From a virus, in IMG/VR virus record IMGVR_UViG_3300030451_006566, positions 1 to 28,643 of that record: a DNA stretch of 28,643 nt; one strand, written 5' to 3'. Both the position numbers and the translations under genes were made by a program. Below are positions 14,701 to 21,800 of the stretch, piece after piece (the stretch's first letter is position 1; the number at the start of each line of letters is the position of its first letter). The notes beneath the pieces were generated by a model. It did no database searches. It was not told the origin of the DNA and saw nothing but the letters and a program-made list of their open reading frames with translations.

Positions 14701-17354
14701 TAATCGATGTTGATGAACTTGTTCAATATCCATTAAGATTTACTGGAACTACACATAGTCTAGTGGAAAATTTATCGATTGGTGCAACAATTGCATCTTT
14801 AAGTGGAATATCTTCAATAAATCCAACCGATCTATTGTTGATAGATGATGAATACATGAAAGTAACTAACGTTGGATTGGGAACAACTAGTACAGGTCCT
14901 ATTATTAAAACTGGTAATATAAAACTTGTTGAACTTGATAGAGGAGTTGTTGGATCCTCCGCAAGTGCTCACTCAAACTCATCAACAGTATCAGTTTTTA
15001 GAGGATCATTTAATATAGTTGATGATGAAATACATTTTTCAGAAGCTCCAAGAGGAAATCCTCAAATCGATAGGACAGAATCAAATTTAAATTTTGAAAC
15101 ATCTTCATTTGGTGGTAGAGTATTTTTACAATCAAATTATGATAATAATAAAATTTATGATGATATATCCAATCAGTTTACAGGAATAGGAAGAACATAT
15201 AGTTTAACAGTTGGTGGATCTAATACAACTGGACTTGGAACCGATGGTGGAAGAGGACTTGTTTTCATCAACAACATTTATCAATCTCCCAAAACTGATA
15301 ATAATCCTACTAGGTTCAATTATGAAATAGTATCTACAGCATCAGGAATAACAACTGTTGAGTTTTCTGGTATAACAAGATTTGAAGATCCTACAGAATA
15401 TATTGTTTCTGATTATGATATAAATCAAAATGAAAGTCCAAGAGGGGGTATCATTGTTTCATTCGGATCTACACCTGGACTTGGATTTGCTCCACTTGTG
15501 GGTGCTTCTGTAACTGCAGTTGTTGGTGCTGGAGGATCTATTGTATCTGTCGGACTGGGAACTACCGACAATCTTGGATCTGGATATAATGGATTGGTCT
15601 CTATTGGAGTGACTGTTTTTGAAGAAGGTCATTCTGGAACTCCGGCAGAAATAACGGCAACAGCAAATGTTGGTGCTGGTGGAACTTTAACTTTCAATAT
15701 TGTAAATGCAGGAACAGGATACACCAGTCCATCCATATTCGTATCGGATCCATCATATGAAAATCTACCTGTAATTGGTATTTCAAGAGAAGGTATTGGA
15801 TCGACTACAGAAACTGGAGTTGGACTATTAATGAATGTAATCGTTGGTGGTTCTACAACTACAGGTATTGGATCAACGTATTTTGAGGTAAAAGAGTTCA
15901 AATTCTCAAGACCAGGATATGGATTTAAAAGAGGTGATGTATTTAAACCAATTGGTATTGTAACTGATTCAACATTATCTTCTCCAATTTCAGAATTTGC
16001 CATAGATGTGGTCGATACATATTCTGATAATTTCGCAGCTTGGGAATTTGGTGAACTTGATTATATTGATTCAGTTAAAAATTTACAGGATGGATCAAGG
16101 GTAAGATTCCCATTAAACTACAATGGAGAACTGTTAAGTTTTGAGGCTAGACGAGGTTCACCTATTTCAGAAAATATGAATAATGTTTTAATTATCTTCA
16201 TAAACGGAGTAATTCAGGAACCAGGAAAAAATTATATTTTCAGAGGTGGTACTTCTTTTGTATTTACCAAAGCACCTTTACCAGAAGATGAAGTTGAAAT
16301 TTATTTCTACAAAGGCGTTGACGGAGTTGATTCTATTTCAAATGATAATCAGAGACCAACAATAAAAGTTGGTGATACACTTCAGGTTATTAGTAATAAT
16401 AATATTGAAAATACGATAACTCAAGATAAACGAATTGCATTTAATATTGCTTTTTCGGATAAAGTTGAAACTAACAAATATTTTGGACAAGGCATTGACT
16501 TGGTGAATCCAAAACCTGTTTCTTGGACAAAGCAAAAAACTGGTAGAAAGGTAAATGGAGATTTTGTAAGTAAATCAAGAGATGTGTTGGAAGCTTTAAT
16601 TTTTCCAACATCTAAAATTATTAAAGATATTTCTATAACTGATACTGATATATTCGTTGATAATGCTGAACTCTTTGGATATGAAGATAATAGAAATCTC
16701 ATAGAAGCTCCCTTAGTCCCATATCCTGATGGATCCAGACCATTTGACGCTTTGATTATTAATGGAATTTCTACAACTGGATTTACAACAGATTTAATAG
16801 AAAAAGTAACTGGATTTAACAACGTAGAGGGATTCTCAGGAATTATAACTGGCATAACAACCACTGCAGGAACAGGAGGAAATCCACTAGCAATTCAGTT
16901 TACTGTTATTGATGACAGCACAGTCACCGGATTTGTTGGATTGGAAACCGGTTATCCAATCTATATCTATGATACTCAAATCGGTAGTGGAGTTACGTCC
17001 ATCAATTCATCTAATTCTGAAGTCGTTGGTATTGGTACAACTTGTGTTGACAATATCTATTACATCTCAGAATATTCATTCACTTCTTTAAATGTAAATA
17101 CATTTATTGGAATCTTAACTTGCAATGTTCATTCTAACACAAATATTTCCGGCATTTCATCATCTGGAAATATTTTAAATCCAATCGGAAAATATTCATG
17201 GGGTAGATTATCCGGAGCATCTAGATCATCAAATCCAATATCTATTGGAGTCACTGGAAATATTATTTCTGGATTAACAACATTTCCAACAATTCAAAGA
17301 AGAGGTGGTGTCAATATAAGAGAAACTGGAGCACTTCCTAAAATTGAAAAATAA
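5751..17354 (+). CDS. Giant modular baseplate protein with gp7-like N-terminus
   Basis: This single uninterrupted frame encodes 3867 residues, more than three times T4 gp7 (1032). It fills the gp7 position between gp6 and gp8. Residues 185-225, including RAKDFYASKGTDEAIKILF, closely resemble the C-terminal wedge-core part of T4 gp7 as I recall it. The rest is beta-rich. It has a repeated anchor module (about 84-130, 317-367, 1507-1570, 3010-3085), an HGF-tGxxVxY module (six copies), GxGY strand modules in several clusters, a YHYH domain (1225-1328), and a fibre-like FINGVIQEPG module (about 3478-3522) with a relative near 3170. At least 16 G(I/V/L)G(T/S) turns mark junctions. No signal peptide or membrane segment is seen. 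It probably replaces gp7 as wedge initiator and supplies peripheral spikes. Function beyond the N-terminus is inference. Confidence 0.85.
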   Translation: MIQTGIESRVKIQDIVANQLPEFVLDESPKTIDFLKQYYISQEYQGGPVDISDNLDQYLRVDNLKPEVIVDSVLLTNDITSSDTIIQVSSTKGFPNQYGLLKIDEEIITYTGITTNSFTGCIRGFSGISELNQESNDDLVFSTSTASQHTSNTDVKNLSSLFLKEFYKKLKTTFTPGLENIKFADEIDASNFIKRAKDFYASKGTDEAIKILFKVIFAESPSIVNLENYLVKPSSANYVRREVVVAEVVSGEPLRIIGETLVKTTDENTKASISSVEPFTRKGKTFYVIEFYVSNDGRSSVEGNFVITPNTKLTETASIGDSIINVDSTLSFPESGNLVSGNNTISYTGKSVNQFFGCTGILSTLNSASNIRSNDTYFSYENGDLNKKVEIIILGVIDDIKEKNEDFKVSEGDIITIKNFGDKIENNRSNWKEIFANSLIYNTSARYEILDNSSNKLSSPIDRSSLKVGDEVEILTRGNQNPIFSSNPIYILSIDKEQNTLTLENRPNLGENQKYDIRRKLNKTKSSGFEFESNSVISDILNLYVDDDEYAYIASNSLPSITRNDFSVNDYRLDIQANVKTISISSTTNLSDFSDEVYNSIIVSDVPFLTGDVIFYDPEEVPLVGLVTGTYFVEKVSNTKFKLYGSRSLISSGNNLTFTPPLTGIGTHTFTLNSQKDSVLGIQKILRKIPLEKNIQLGSEETVPGTTGILINGVEIQNYKSSDVVYFGPIESVEVLSGGENFDVINIPKIEVSAGIGTSSVLAKIQPVISGKFEKVYIDSQDYDIDKIVSVEISGGNGKGAVIEPVLVNKPRSVLFNADESTSGGGVDLSTNQISFLTDHNFVNGQQVIYNSLGNEPIFIGDGSYNFGLPDNSSYFVGVTNNKTIKLYYNLNDQQSENNPVGIFTGSLGSHRFSTVITKKQIDYVKIIDGGEGYTNRKLVVKSSGISTTENTVNFKNHGFNDGELVDYNYEVSEISGISTTNQYYILKINDDSFRLCDAGVAGTITSNYDRKNYEKFNSTGSGYQYFSYPEISVSIKYSTIGIGTTTQEKKELVATPVVKGQIIDGYVYESGTGYGSTIINYEDKPTLTIQNGKFAQLTPIVVDGRITNVSVSYQGIEYNSVPDLIVSGSGIGAELRAVIDNGRISEVIVLNTGIGYSSSNTSIQVVSSGKNAIIDPQIRKLTVNDNSDRFSTGEVLKLGKDKLQYSISKYFESLRGSFLEDGSLSGIIGWAYDGNPIYGPYGYVDPGNISSGLKTLNSGYVLDITNVTDRPSGFQDGFFIEDYKFDNSGDLDEYNGRYEKNDEFPNGVYAYHATIDEFPYFIGNKYRSKLISDSNLNQSFDFNNSNLLRNTFPYKVSDNNADYDFINETSDVLDQKIEVLSVTSGPIESVEIQNSGDNYKVNDKLIFDNENTSGNGLNVNVKSIKGKNIVDVNTNSVLLSDSIFTWDSSNKIKVSIIPNHNLSNLDYVTVTGFSTILSELNGSHRISVLSNPDARCLSTIASSSLGFTTEIYVSPISDQISVGSSIGIGTEILRVIGVFNNDNILRVERGLSGVSHAVGSAVSFLSDSFVISKSVDKFTSKVNTTRFFNPKESIGVSTISGVGYSTSFIFGNNTITKSIPSKSISIENHSFTTNQSVVYTSNGTNISVSTDGLDSSKFDLPTNLFIVNRNPNLIGLKTAIDGNELFFHTNGDDNDEYSLESKYTQILGDVEKNEVTVSVSTSHELQSGDDITLNIKPNLSVGIGTSTAVRVLYNSEINAIVVDPIGFNSTGINTITNEVTILDHGLETGNKVLYEDNNYNEYFVYKINNNKFKLCETYFDSQQNPPTVVSFASTGSSSQTISLINPEINLIRNNNLVFDLSDSSLTGYEFKLYKDPKFENEFISTGSTSNFLISEIGSPGLSSTSSLTLNYISNIPEELYYTIEKNGVLVNPDIDTKNNSKIKYIDSKYNNTYSITDVETTSFKINLQQKPEKLSYSSAECDNLNYFTSSSFASGPVNSFNILSFGSGYKDLPKLKSVETTDGVDLIVNCKSNLIGLINEKNIINNRFTYSPDKTLRPQANVSPNIELKDFNTINDILIISSGEGYVTPPLLKLINSSTRETIDSGLINLNLTGSAISSIDVEVEPVGLPDESVEIFATNNTNGVSVIEVESSNSGIFTCTISTPGIGNTFPFQPFNIGDKVYVEGIVKNSVHGTGFNSEDYGFKFFDVSNYFKTGINDKVELNVSGLSTNTGIANTVQNYSGVIINKNEYPEFKVIQKESKFLIGESISSNGVIRDLVVTENIGNGLKVFGNYKLSIGEKIKGIESGSEGTINSLNLNEAIFDVNFSNLKDIGWNTEIGKLSEDYQVIQDNDYYQNLSYSVKSSVTYKDQQAPVESLVHTSGLKNFADTGITSSVSAGLDDTKDGFIAIYDLISQQRVDTINNFDNVFDEDIVNSTSKFLKMENVKLTNFNEFKNLNVLKIDDLSKRFSNSEAENTEFLTVEEVDDKTYYNYLFKVTSTDEREIQFTDLTILSNGIETVIVENESLHNSNIPLGNFDIDENEFSETFLKFFPEDPFNKDYDVKLIQQTFNDTFSGVGTQSVGFTSLTGSSVSGIGTTTICSFNSDHFESIYINVQVLNEVTDDMNYVRLYVAHDGSNSYMSEYFIDNNLSATTGNQIGTFSSDLNNGVLSIIHENVDSDQLTIRSNIVGFGSTALGIGTYRFKSSEQSDGQERSVVYDSDFKTTVSLASTIINSLDKSLFNSSKSLVQVSAGSTKALHQVMMVFDGIDVYTQQLPFLSVSNTDTLDSVSGIGTFGASISGSNIILEFYPDDQNQQIDIEIFNKSFYSRLDVANDYNDLTYGSVVEKVDEKFYNAINGDRINRTNFALTSNNIPIFSKTFNPNSVSLASTSGLFSIDDHFFMTGEELIYTPDSTIVGVGTSSMMINATDVLPSRVYAIKVTEDTFKVAITTTAAANGIGVTFTSLGEGNAHRFTMKEKNSKCIIDVDELVQYPLRFTGTTHSLVENLSIGATIASLSGISSINPTDLLLIDDEYMKVTNVGLGTTSTGPIIKTGNIKLVELDRGVVGSSASAHSNSSTVSVFRGSFNIVDDEIHFSEAPRGNPQIDRTESNLNFETSSFGGRVFLQSNYDNNKIYDDISNQFTGIGRTYSLTVGGSNTTGLGTDGGRGLVFINNIYQSPKTDNNPTRFNYEIVSTASGITTVEFSGITRFEDPTEYIVSDYDINQNESPRGGIIVSFGSTPGLGFAPLVGASVTAVVGAGGSIVSVGLGTTDNLGSGYNGLVSIGVTVFEEGHSGTPAEITATANVGAGGTLTFNIVNAGTGYTSPSIFVSDPSYENLPVIGISREGIGSTTETGVGLLMNVIVGGSTTTGIGSTYFEVKEFKFSRPGYGFKRGDVFKPIGIVTDSTLSSPISEFAIDVVDTYSDNFAAWEFGELDYIDSVKNLQDGSRVRFPLNYNGELLSFEARRGSPISENMNNVLIIFINGVIQEPGKNYIFRGGTSFVFTKAPLPEDEVEIYFYKGVDGVDSISNDNQRPTIKVGDTLQVISNNNIENTITQDKRIAFNIAFSDKVETNKYFGQGIDLVNPKPVSWTKQKTGRKVNGDFVSKSRDVLEALIFPTSKIIKDISITDTDIFVDNAELFGYEDNRNLIEAPLVPYPDGSRPFDALIINGISTTGFTTDLIEKVTGFNNVEGFSGIITGITTTAGTGGNPLAIQFTVIDDSTVTGFVGLETGYPIYIYDTQIGSGVTSINSSNSEVVGIGTTCVDNIYYISEYSFTSLNVNTFIGILTCNVHSNTNISGISSSGNILNPIGKYSWGRLSGASRSSNPISIGVTGNIISGLTTFPTIQRRGGVNIRETGALPKIEK
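6303..6425 (+). other. gp7-homologous wedge segment inside the giant protein
   Basis: Residues about 185-225 include FYASKGTDEAIKILFKVIF (199-217). I recall a matching FYSTKG-x(5)-KFLFKVLY stretch in the C-terminal part of T4 gp7, where it interacts with gp6 and gp53. This makes the giant protein the gp7 counterpart, with the homologous part moved to the N-terminus. The comparison is from memory and needs a profile search. Confidence 0.55.
8931..9290 (+). repeat. GxGY beta-module array in the giant protein
   Basis: Residues 1061-1180 hold three consecutive copies of one short unit. Each has an aliphatic strand ending in GxGY or a near variant (SGTGYGSTI, YQGIEYNSVP, NTGIGYSSSN), a loop, then a second strand leading to DGRITNVSV or NGRISEVIV. 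Diverged copies occur near 7942, 8518, 9910, 11755, 11980 and 15530, and in gp8 and the 2399-residue protein. Confidence 0.6.
9423..9734 (+). other. YHYH domain embedded in the giant protein
   Basis: Residues 1225-1328 match the YHYH domain pattern. The first signature is IIGWAYDGNPIYGPYGYVDP (1228-1247). The second is DEYNGRY followed by GVYAYHATIDEFPY (1308-1321), where the name-giving Y-H-Y-H is Y1310-A-Y1312-H1313. Free-standing YHYH proteins are bacterial and eukaryotic extracellular proteins of unclear function. Its location in a baseplate protein suggests a surface-binding role, which is inference. Confidence 0.75.
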
Positions 17355-17362
17355 TATTGTCT

Positions 17363-17370
17363 TATAAATA
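17363..17370 (+). promoter_or_regulatory. T4-type late promoter for gp8 and the DUF4815 gene
   Basis: An exact TATAAATA lies in the 33-base gap between the giant gene and gp8, with the gp8 ATG 18 bases downstream. The following TCT is shared with the site at 26316-26323 (TATAAATATCT). Confidence 0.75.
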
Positions 17371-17387
17371 TCTAAAAAACAATTAAT

Positions 17388-18893
17388 ATGGCTGCATTCG
17401 TAACAGATCAATTTAGAATACTGAATGCTGGTTCTTTTGTAGAGTCTATCAGTAATAATTCTTACTACGTTTTTTTGGGGTTGTCAAATCCGGATGCATC
17501 TGGGTTTGGTAGATTAAATGACTGGAATTCAAGTACAACGAATAATCCCGTTGATAACTTTCAATATCTGAGTCATTATAGAGACACTAGTTTATTTGGT
17601 AAAAAAATAACTACAGAAAATGCAAGAAGAGTAATAAGAAAAATTGAATGGGTTTCAAATAATCAATATGATATGTATCGTCATGATTATGGACAAAACA
17701 ATCAAGCACCATTTAGTAAAGCTTTAAAATTATATGAAGCAGATTATTATATTATTACTAGTGAATTTAAAGTTTATATCTGTATAGAAAATGGAACATC
17801 GGGATTAAATCCCACTGTACCTAGATCAACATTTGAACCCACACATACCGATATAGAACCTGTCCTATATGCAGACGGATATAAATGGAAATATTTGTTT
17901 AGAGTTTCTCCTGCCGATGTTATAAAATTTGACTCAACAGAATTTATAATTGTACCAAATGATTGGACAACCACTGTGGATAGTGATATTAAAATTATTA
18001 GGGATGGTGGTAATTCGGAAGTTAATAATAATCAAATAAAAACCGTATATATTGAAAATGGTGGTACAAATTATAGTGATGCTACCCATTCTATTCTAGG
18101 TGACGGTACCGGTGGAGAAGTTTCTATAGAAACAACTAATGGTAAAATAACAAATGTTATTGTAACTCAAGGTGGAAAGGGATACACTTACGGAATAATT
18201 GATTTAAGCACTAATTCAGGTGCAGGATCAAAATTAATACCAATAATTCCTCCTTCGAAAGGTCATGGATCTAACATTTATCAAGAATTAGGTACTGATA
18301 AAGTTCTATTATATGCAAGATTTGATGAATCCACTAAAGATTTTCCTATAGACACTAAATTTTCTCAGGTTGGTGTAATTAAAAATCCAGAAGAGTTTGC
18401 AGGAACTGGAGTCACTTTCACAGGTAACACATTTTCTTCATTATTTTCGGTTGGATTAACTACTTCTAGAACTGTCACTATTGGAGAAGAAATAACTCAA
18501 AATCAAGGAAATAATGTTGTTGCAAAAGGATATGTTGCTTCATTTGATTCTGAGACAAAGATTTTAAAATATTATCAAGATAGATCATTATGTTTTGGTA
18601 ACGAAGTTGATCAAACTCAAAGTTTGCTTACATCAAATATTATTTCTTTCAATAATACTTCAAATATTGCGTTTACACAATCTGGTGGAGCAAGTAGTAT
18701 TGATTCTACATTAAATGGAAGTGTAATATTAATTAATTCTAAACAAGTTAATTTAGGATCTACTTTTGAAAACGGTCTTTCAAATCCCGAGATAAATAAA
18801 AAGACAGGGGATATAATTTACATTGATAATAGACCCATTGTTCAAAGAGACTCTAGACAAAAAGAAGACGTTAAAATCATTCTGGAATTCTAA
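17388..18893 (+). CDS. 8: Baseplate wedge subunit gp8, enlarged
   Basis: This 501-residue protein is a gp8 homologue; T4 gp8 has 334 residues. Diagnostic stretches are the N-terminal NNSYYVFLGLSNPD (23-36), a central DGYKWKYLFRVSPADVIKF (163-181) followed by the IIVPNDW segment, and the C-terminal GDIIYIDNRPIVQRDSR (474-490), which matches the gp8 end pattern GEMIYMENRPP. The excess length is explained largely by an insertion around 216-290 that contains GxGY modules (ENGGTNYSDATHSI and TQGGKGYTYGI) like those of the giant gene just upstream. The gp8 dimers bind gp7 and gp10 in the T4 wedge. The gene follows an exact late promoter and precedes the DUF4815 gene by six bases. Some annotations would label it only structural protein. 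Confidence 0.88.
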   Translation: MAAFVTDQFRILNAGSFVESISNNSYYVFLGLSNPDASGFGRLNDWNSSTTNNPVDNFQYLSHYRDTSLFGKKITTENARRVIRKIEWVSNNQYDMYRHDYGQNNQAPFSKALKLYEADYYIITSEFKVYICIENGTSGLNPTVPRSTFEPTHTDIEPVLYADGYKWKYLFRVSPADVIKFDSTEFIIVPNDWTTTVDSDIKIIRDGGNSEVNNNQIKTVYIENGGTNYSDATHSILGDGTGGEVSIETTNGKITNVIVTQGGKGYTYGIIDLSTNSGAGSKLIPIIPPSKGHGSNIYQELGTDKVLLYARFDESTKDFPIDTKFSQVGVIKNPEEFAGTGVTFTGNTFSSLFSVGLTTSRTVTIGEEITQNQGNNVVAKGYVASFDSETKILKYYQDRSLCFGNEVDQTQSLLTSNIISFNNTSNIAFTQSGGASSIDSTLNGSVILINSKQVNLGSTFENGLSNPEINKKTGDIIYIDNRPIVQRDSRQKEDVKIILEF

Positions 18894-18899
18894 AAAAAG

Positions 18900-21800
18900 A
18901 TGGCACAAAAAACCGACTTAAATATCAGTCCATATTATGATGACTTTGATGAAAGTAAAAATTTTTATAAGGTTTTATTTAAACCAGGATTTCCAGTTCA
19001 GGCTAGAGAACTAACGACTCTTCAGTCTATTTTACAAAATCAAGTCGAATCTTTTGGTAGTAATATTTTTAAAGAAGGTTCCATGGTTTTACCTGGAGCT
19101 ATAACATTTGACAATGATTATTCTGCCGTAAAATTAAATTCAATAAATTTAGGCACAGACATTTCATTATACATCAAAAATTTTATTGGAAAAACTATAA
19201 CAGGACAAAATTCTGGAGTAAAAGCAACAGTTAAGGATGTAGTCTTTCCAAGTGATAGTGATTTAATAAAATACATAACAATTTATGTAAAATATTCTCA
19301 AGCAGGAGATAATTCAGAGACTACATCATTTGAAGATGGTGAATCACTTTTTGCTGATGAAAATGTTTCATATGGTAGTATTACTATTCCATCGGGAACT
19401 GTTTTTGCAACAACTATTGAGGTAGATTCTACAGCAATAGGTTCTGCTGTATCCATTGATAATGGAGTGTATTTCGTAAGAGGACATTTTGTTGACGTAT
19501 CAAAAGAAACCCTCATATTAGATTATTATAATAATAATTCATCATATAGAGTTGGTTTAAAAGTAACAGAAGCAACTGTTAATGCTAAAGATGATGATAC
19601 ATTGTTTGACAATGCAAAAGGATTTACTAACTTCGCTGCACCAGGGGCAGATAGATTAAAAATTTCATTAAGTTTGACAAAAAAATCATTAACTGATTTT
19701 AACGATACCGACTTTATAGAAATACTTAGAGTTGATGATGGAAAAATAAAAAAAGTAATTGATAAAACAGTTTATAATGTAATTAGAGATTACATCGCTG
19801 AAAGAACTTTTGATGAATCTGGACATTATACTGTTGATGAATTTGTATTAAATGTTTCAAATTCATTGAATGATAGAATTGATAATGATGGATTATTTTT
19901 AGAAAACGAAACTACAGATGAAGGAAATAATCCTTCTGATGATCTAATGTGTGTTCAGGTATCACCTGGCAAAGCATATGTTGCTGGATATGATGTTGAA
20001 CTAGATTCAACTGCAACAATTGATGTTGAAAAACCAAGGGATACTGAAAATGTAGACAGTATTACTGTTCCTTTCGAAATGGGACATCTTTTGAGAGTTA
20101 ATAATGTTGCTGGTGCTCCGAAAGAAAACGAAACTTTAACTTTAAAATCACAATTTAAAGCAGATACCGGTGGTCAAAAGGTTATTGGACAAGCTAGAGT
20201 TTATACATTTAATTTAACAGATGCTGCATATTCAAATGCAGAATCGCAATGGGATCTATATCTTTATGATATTCAAACCTATACATCATTAACATTCAAT
20301 AGAAGTGTAACATCATCTGAGATTCCTGCAACATCCTTTATACAAGGCAAAAGCAGTGGAGCAAGTGGTTTTGTAGTTTCTGCAGTAAATGGTTCATCTT
20401 TAGACATTTATCAAACTTCCGGAACTTTTGTAGAAGATGAGCAGTTAATTGTCAATGGAGTTGATGTATCATTATCCTTATCTAGTTTTGTTGTTTATTC
20501 TACCAGAGACATTAAATCTGTAGCACAAAATGCCTCTGGATTTCCTGTATTTCAAGCAGATACTGTATTAACTAGAAAACAAATCGACGGAATTAGTCAA
20601 GCAAACTTTACAAACTCTACAGGCATCTTCACAAGTCCCGGAAAACTGTTCACTGATATTAAAGTTGGCGATGTTATCAGATATCAAGATGGATCTAATT
20701 TAAGATATAATAGAGTTAGTTCTGTGAATGGAAATTTAACTTCCATAACAGTTAGAGCAATAACTGATGTAACTGGAGTTTTTGTTGGAGGAAAGGCAGG
20801 AGACGGAACATACAATATTGAACTCGCGGTTCCAGAATTAAAAAATAATGATAATGGATTCCTCTATGCAAATCTTCCCGATTCTAACATCTCATCAGTT
20901 GATTTATCAGATTCTCAACTTTCAATTACTAGACAAATTACTGGAGAATCAACTGACCAGACTGGACAACTGACGTTTGATTTGTCATCAGTATCCGGAA
21001 TAACAAATGCATTTTTTGACTCATTTGATCAAGAAAGATATTCTGTTCACTATAATAATGGAGAAATTGGTGCAATAACCTCTGATGCTTTCACACTAAA
21101 TGGGAATACAGTAACTATCGAAGGATTACTTGGATCTCAATCTAATATAGTTGTTAACACTACCCTTAAAAAGAACGGTATTCAAAGTAAAATTAAAGAA
21201 TATAGTAGAAGCTCTGTCAATATTGTAAACTTATCAACACTAGCAAGATCTGGTACAGCAGCGAGTGATTCAATTAATGATGGATTAACTTACAATCAGT
21301 TTTATGGTTTGAGAGTTCAAGACGATAAAATATCTTTGAACGTACCTGATGTGGTAAAAGTTTTAGCAGTTTACGAATCAACTGATACGGCAGATCCTAT
21401 TTTAGATAGAGTTCAATTTTCACCAATATCACAAATTGATGATGATGCCATTATTGGTGAGAATATCATAGGTTCAGATAGTGGTGCATTAGCCAGAATA
21501 GTTTTAAATTCATCATCTACTCCTTCAGTTCCTTCAAACAATATTGGAATTGTTTATCTCAATGATAAAAAATTGACTGTTGGAGAAACAGTAACTTTTA
21601 AAGAATCTGGTATAATTTCTACAGTAGAAACATTGACATTAGGAAAATTTAAAAATATAACAAATAATTTTAATTTAGATAAAGGTCAAAGAAATGATTA
21701 CTATGATTATTCAAGATTAGTTAGAGTAGGATCTCAAGTTCCAGAAAGAAGACTTCTGGTAGTATATGATCATTTTACTGTTCCATCATCAGATAATGGA

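Noticed and set aside
15629-16864. Reverse-strand open frames of 124 and 147 codons
   Set aside because: They are complements of the giant protein's codons; no ribosome sites or domains are seen.
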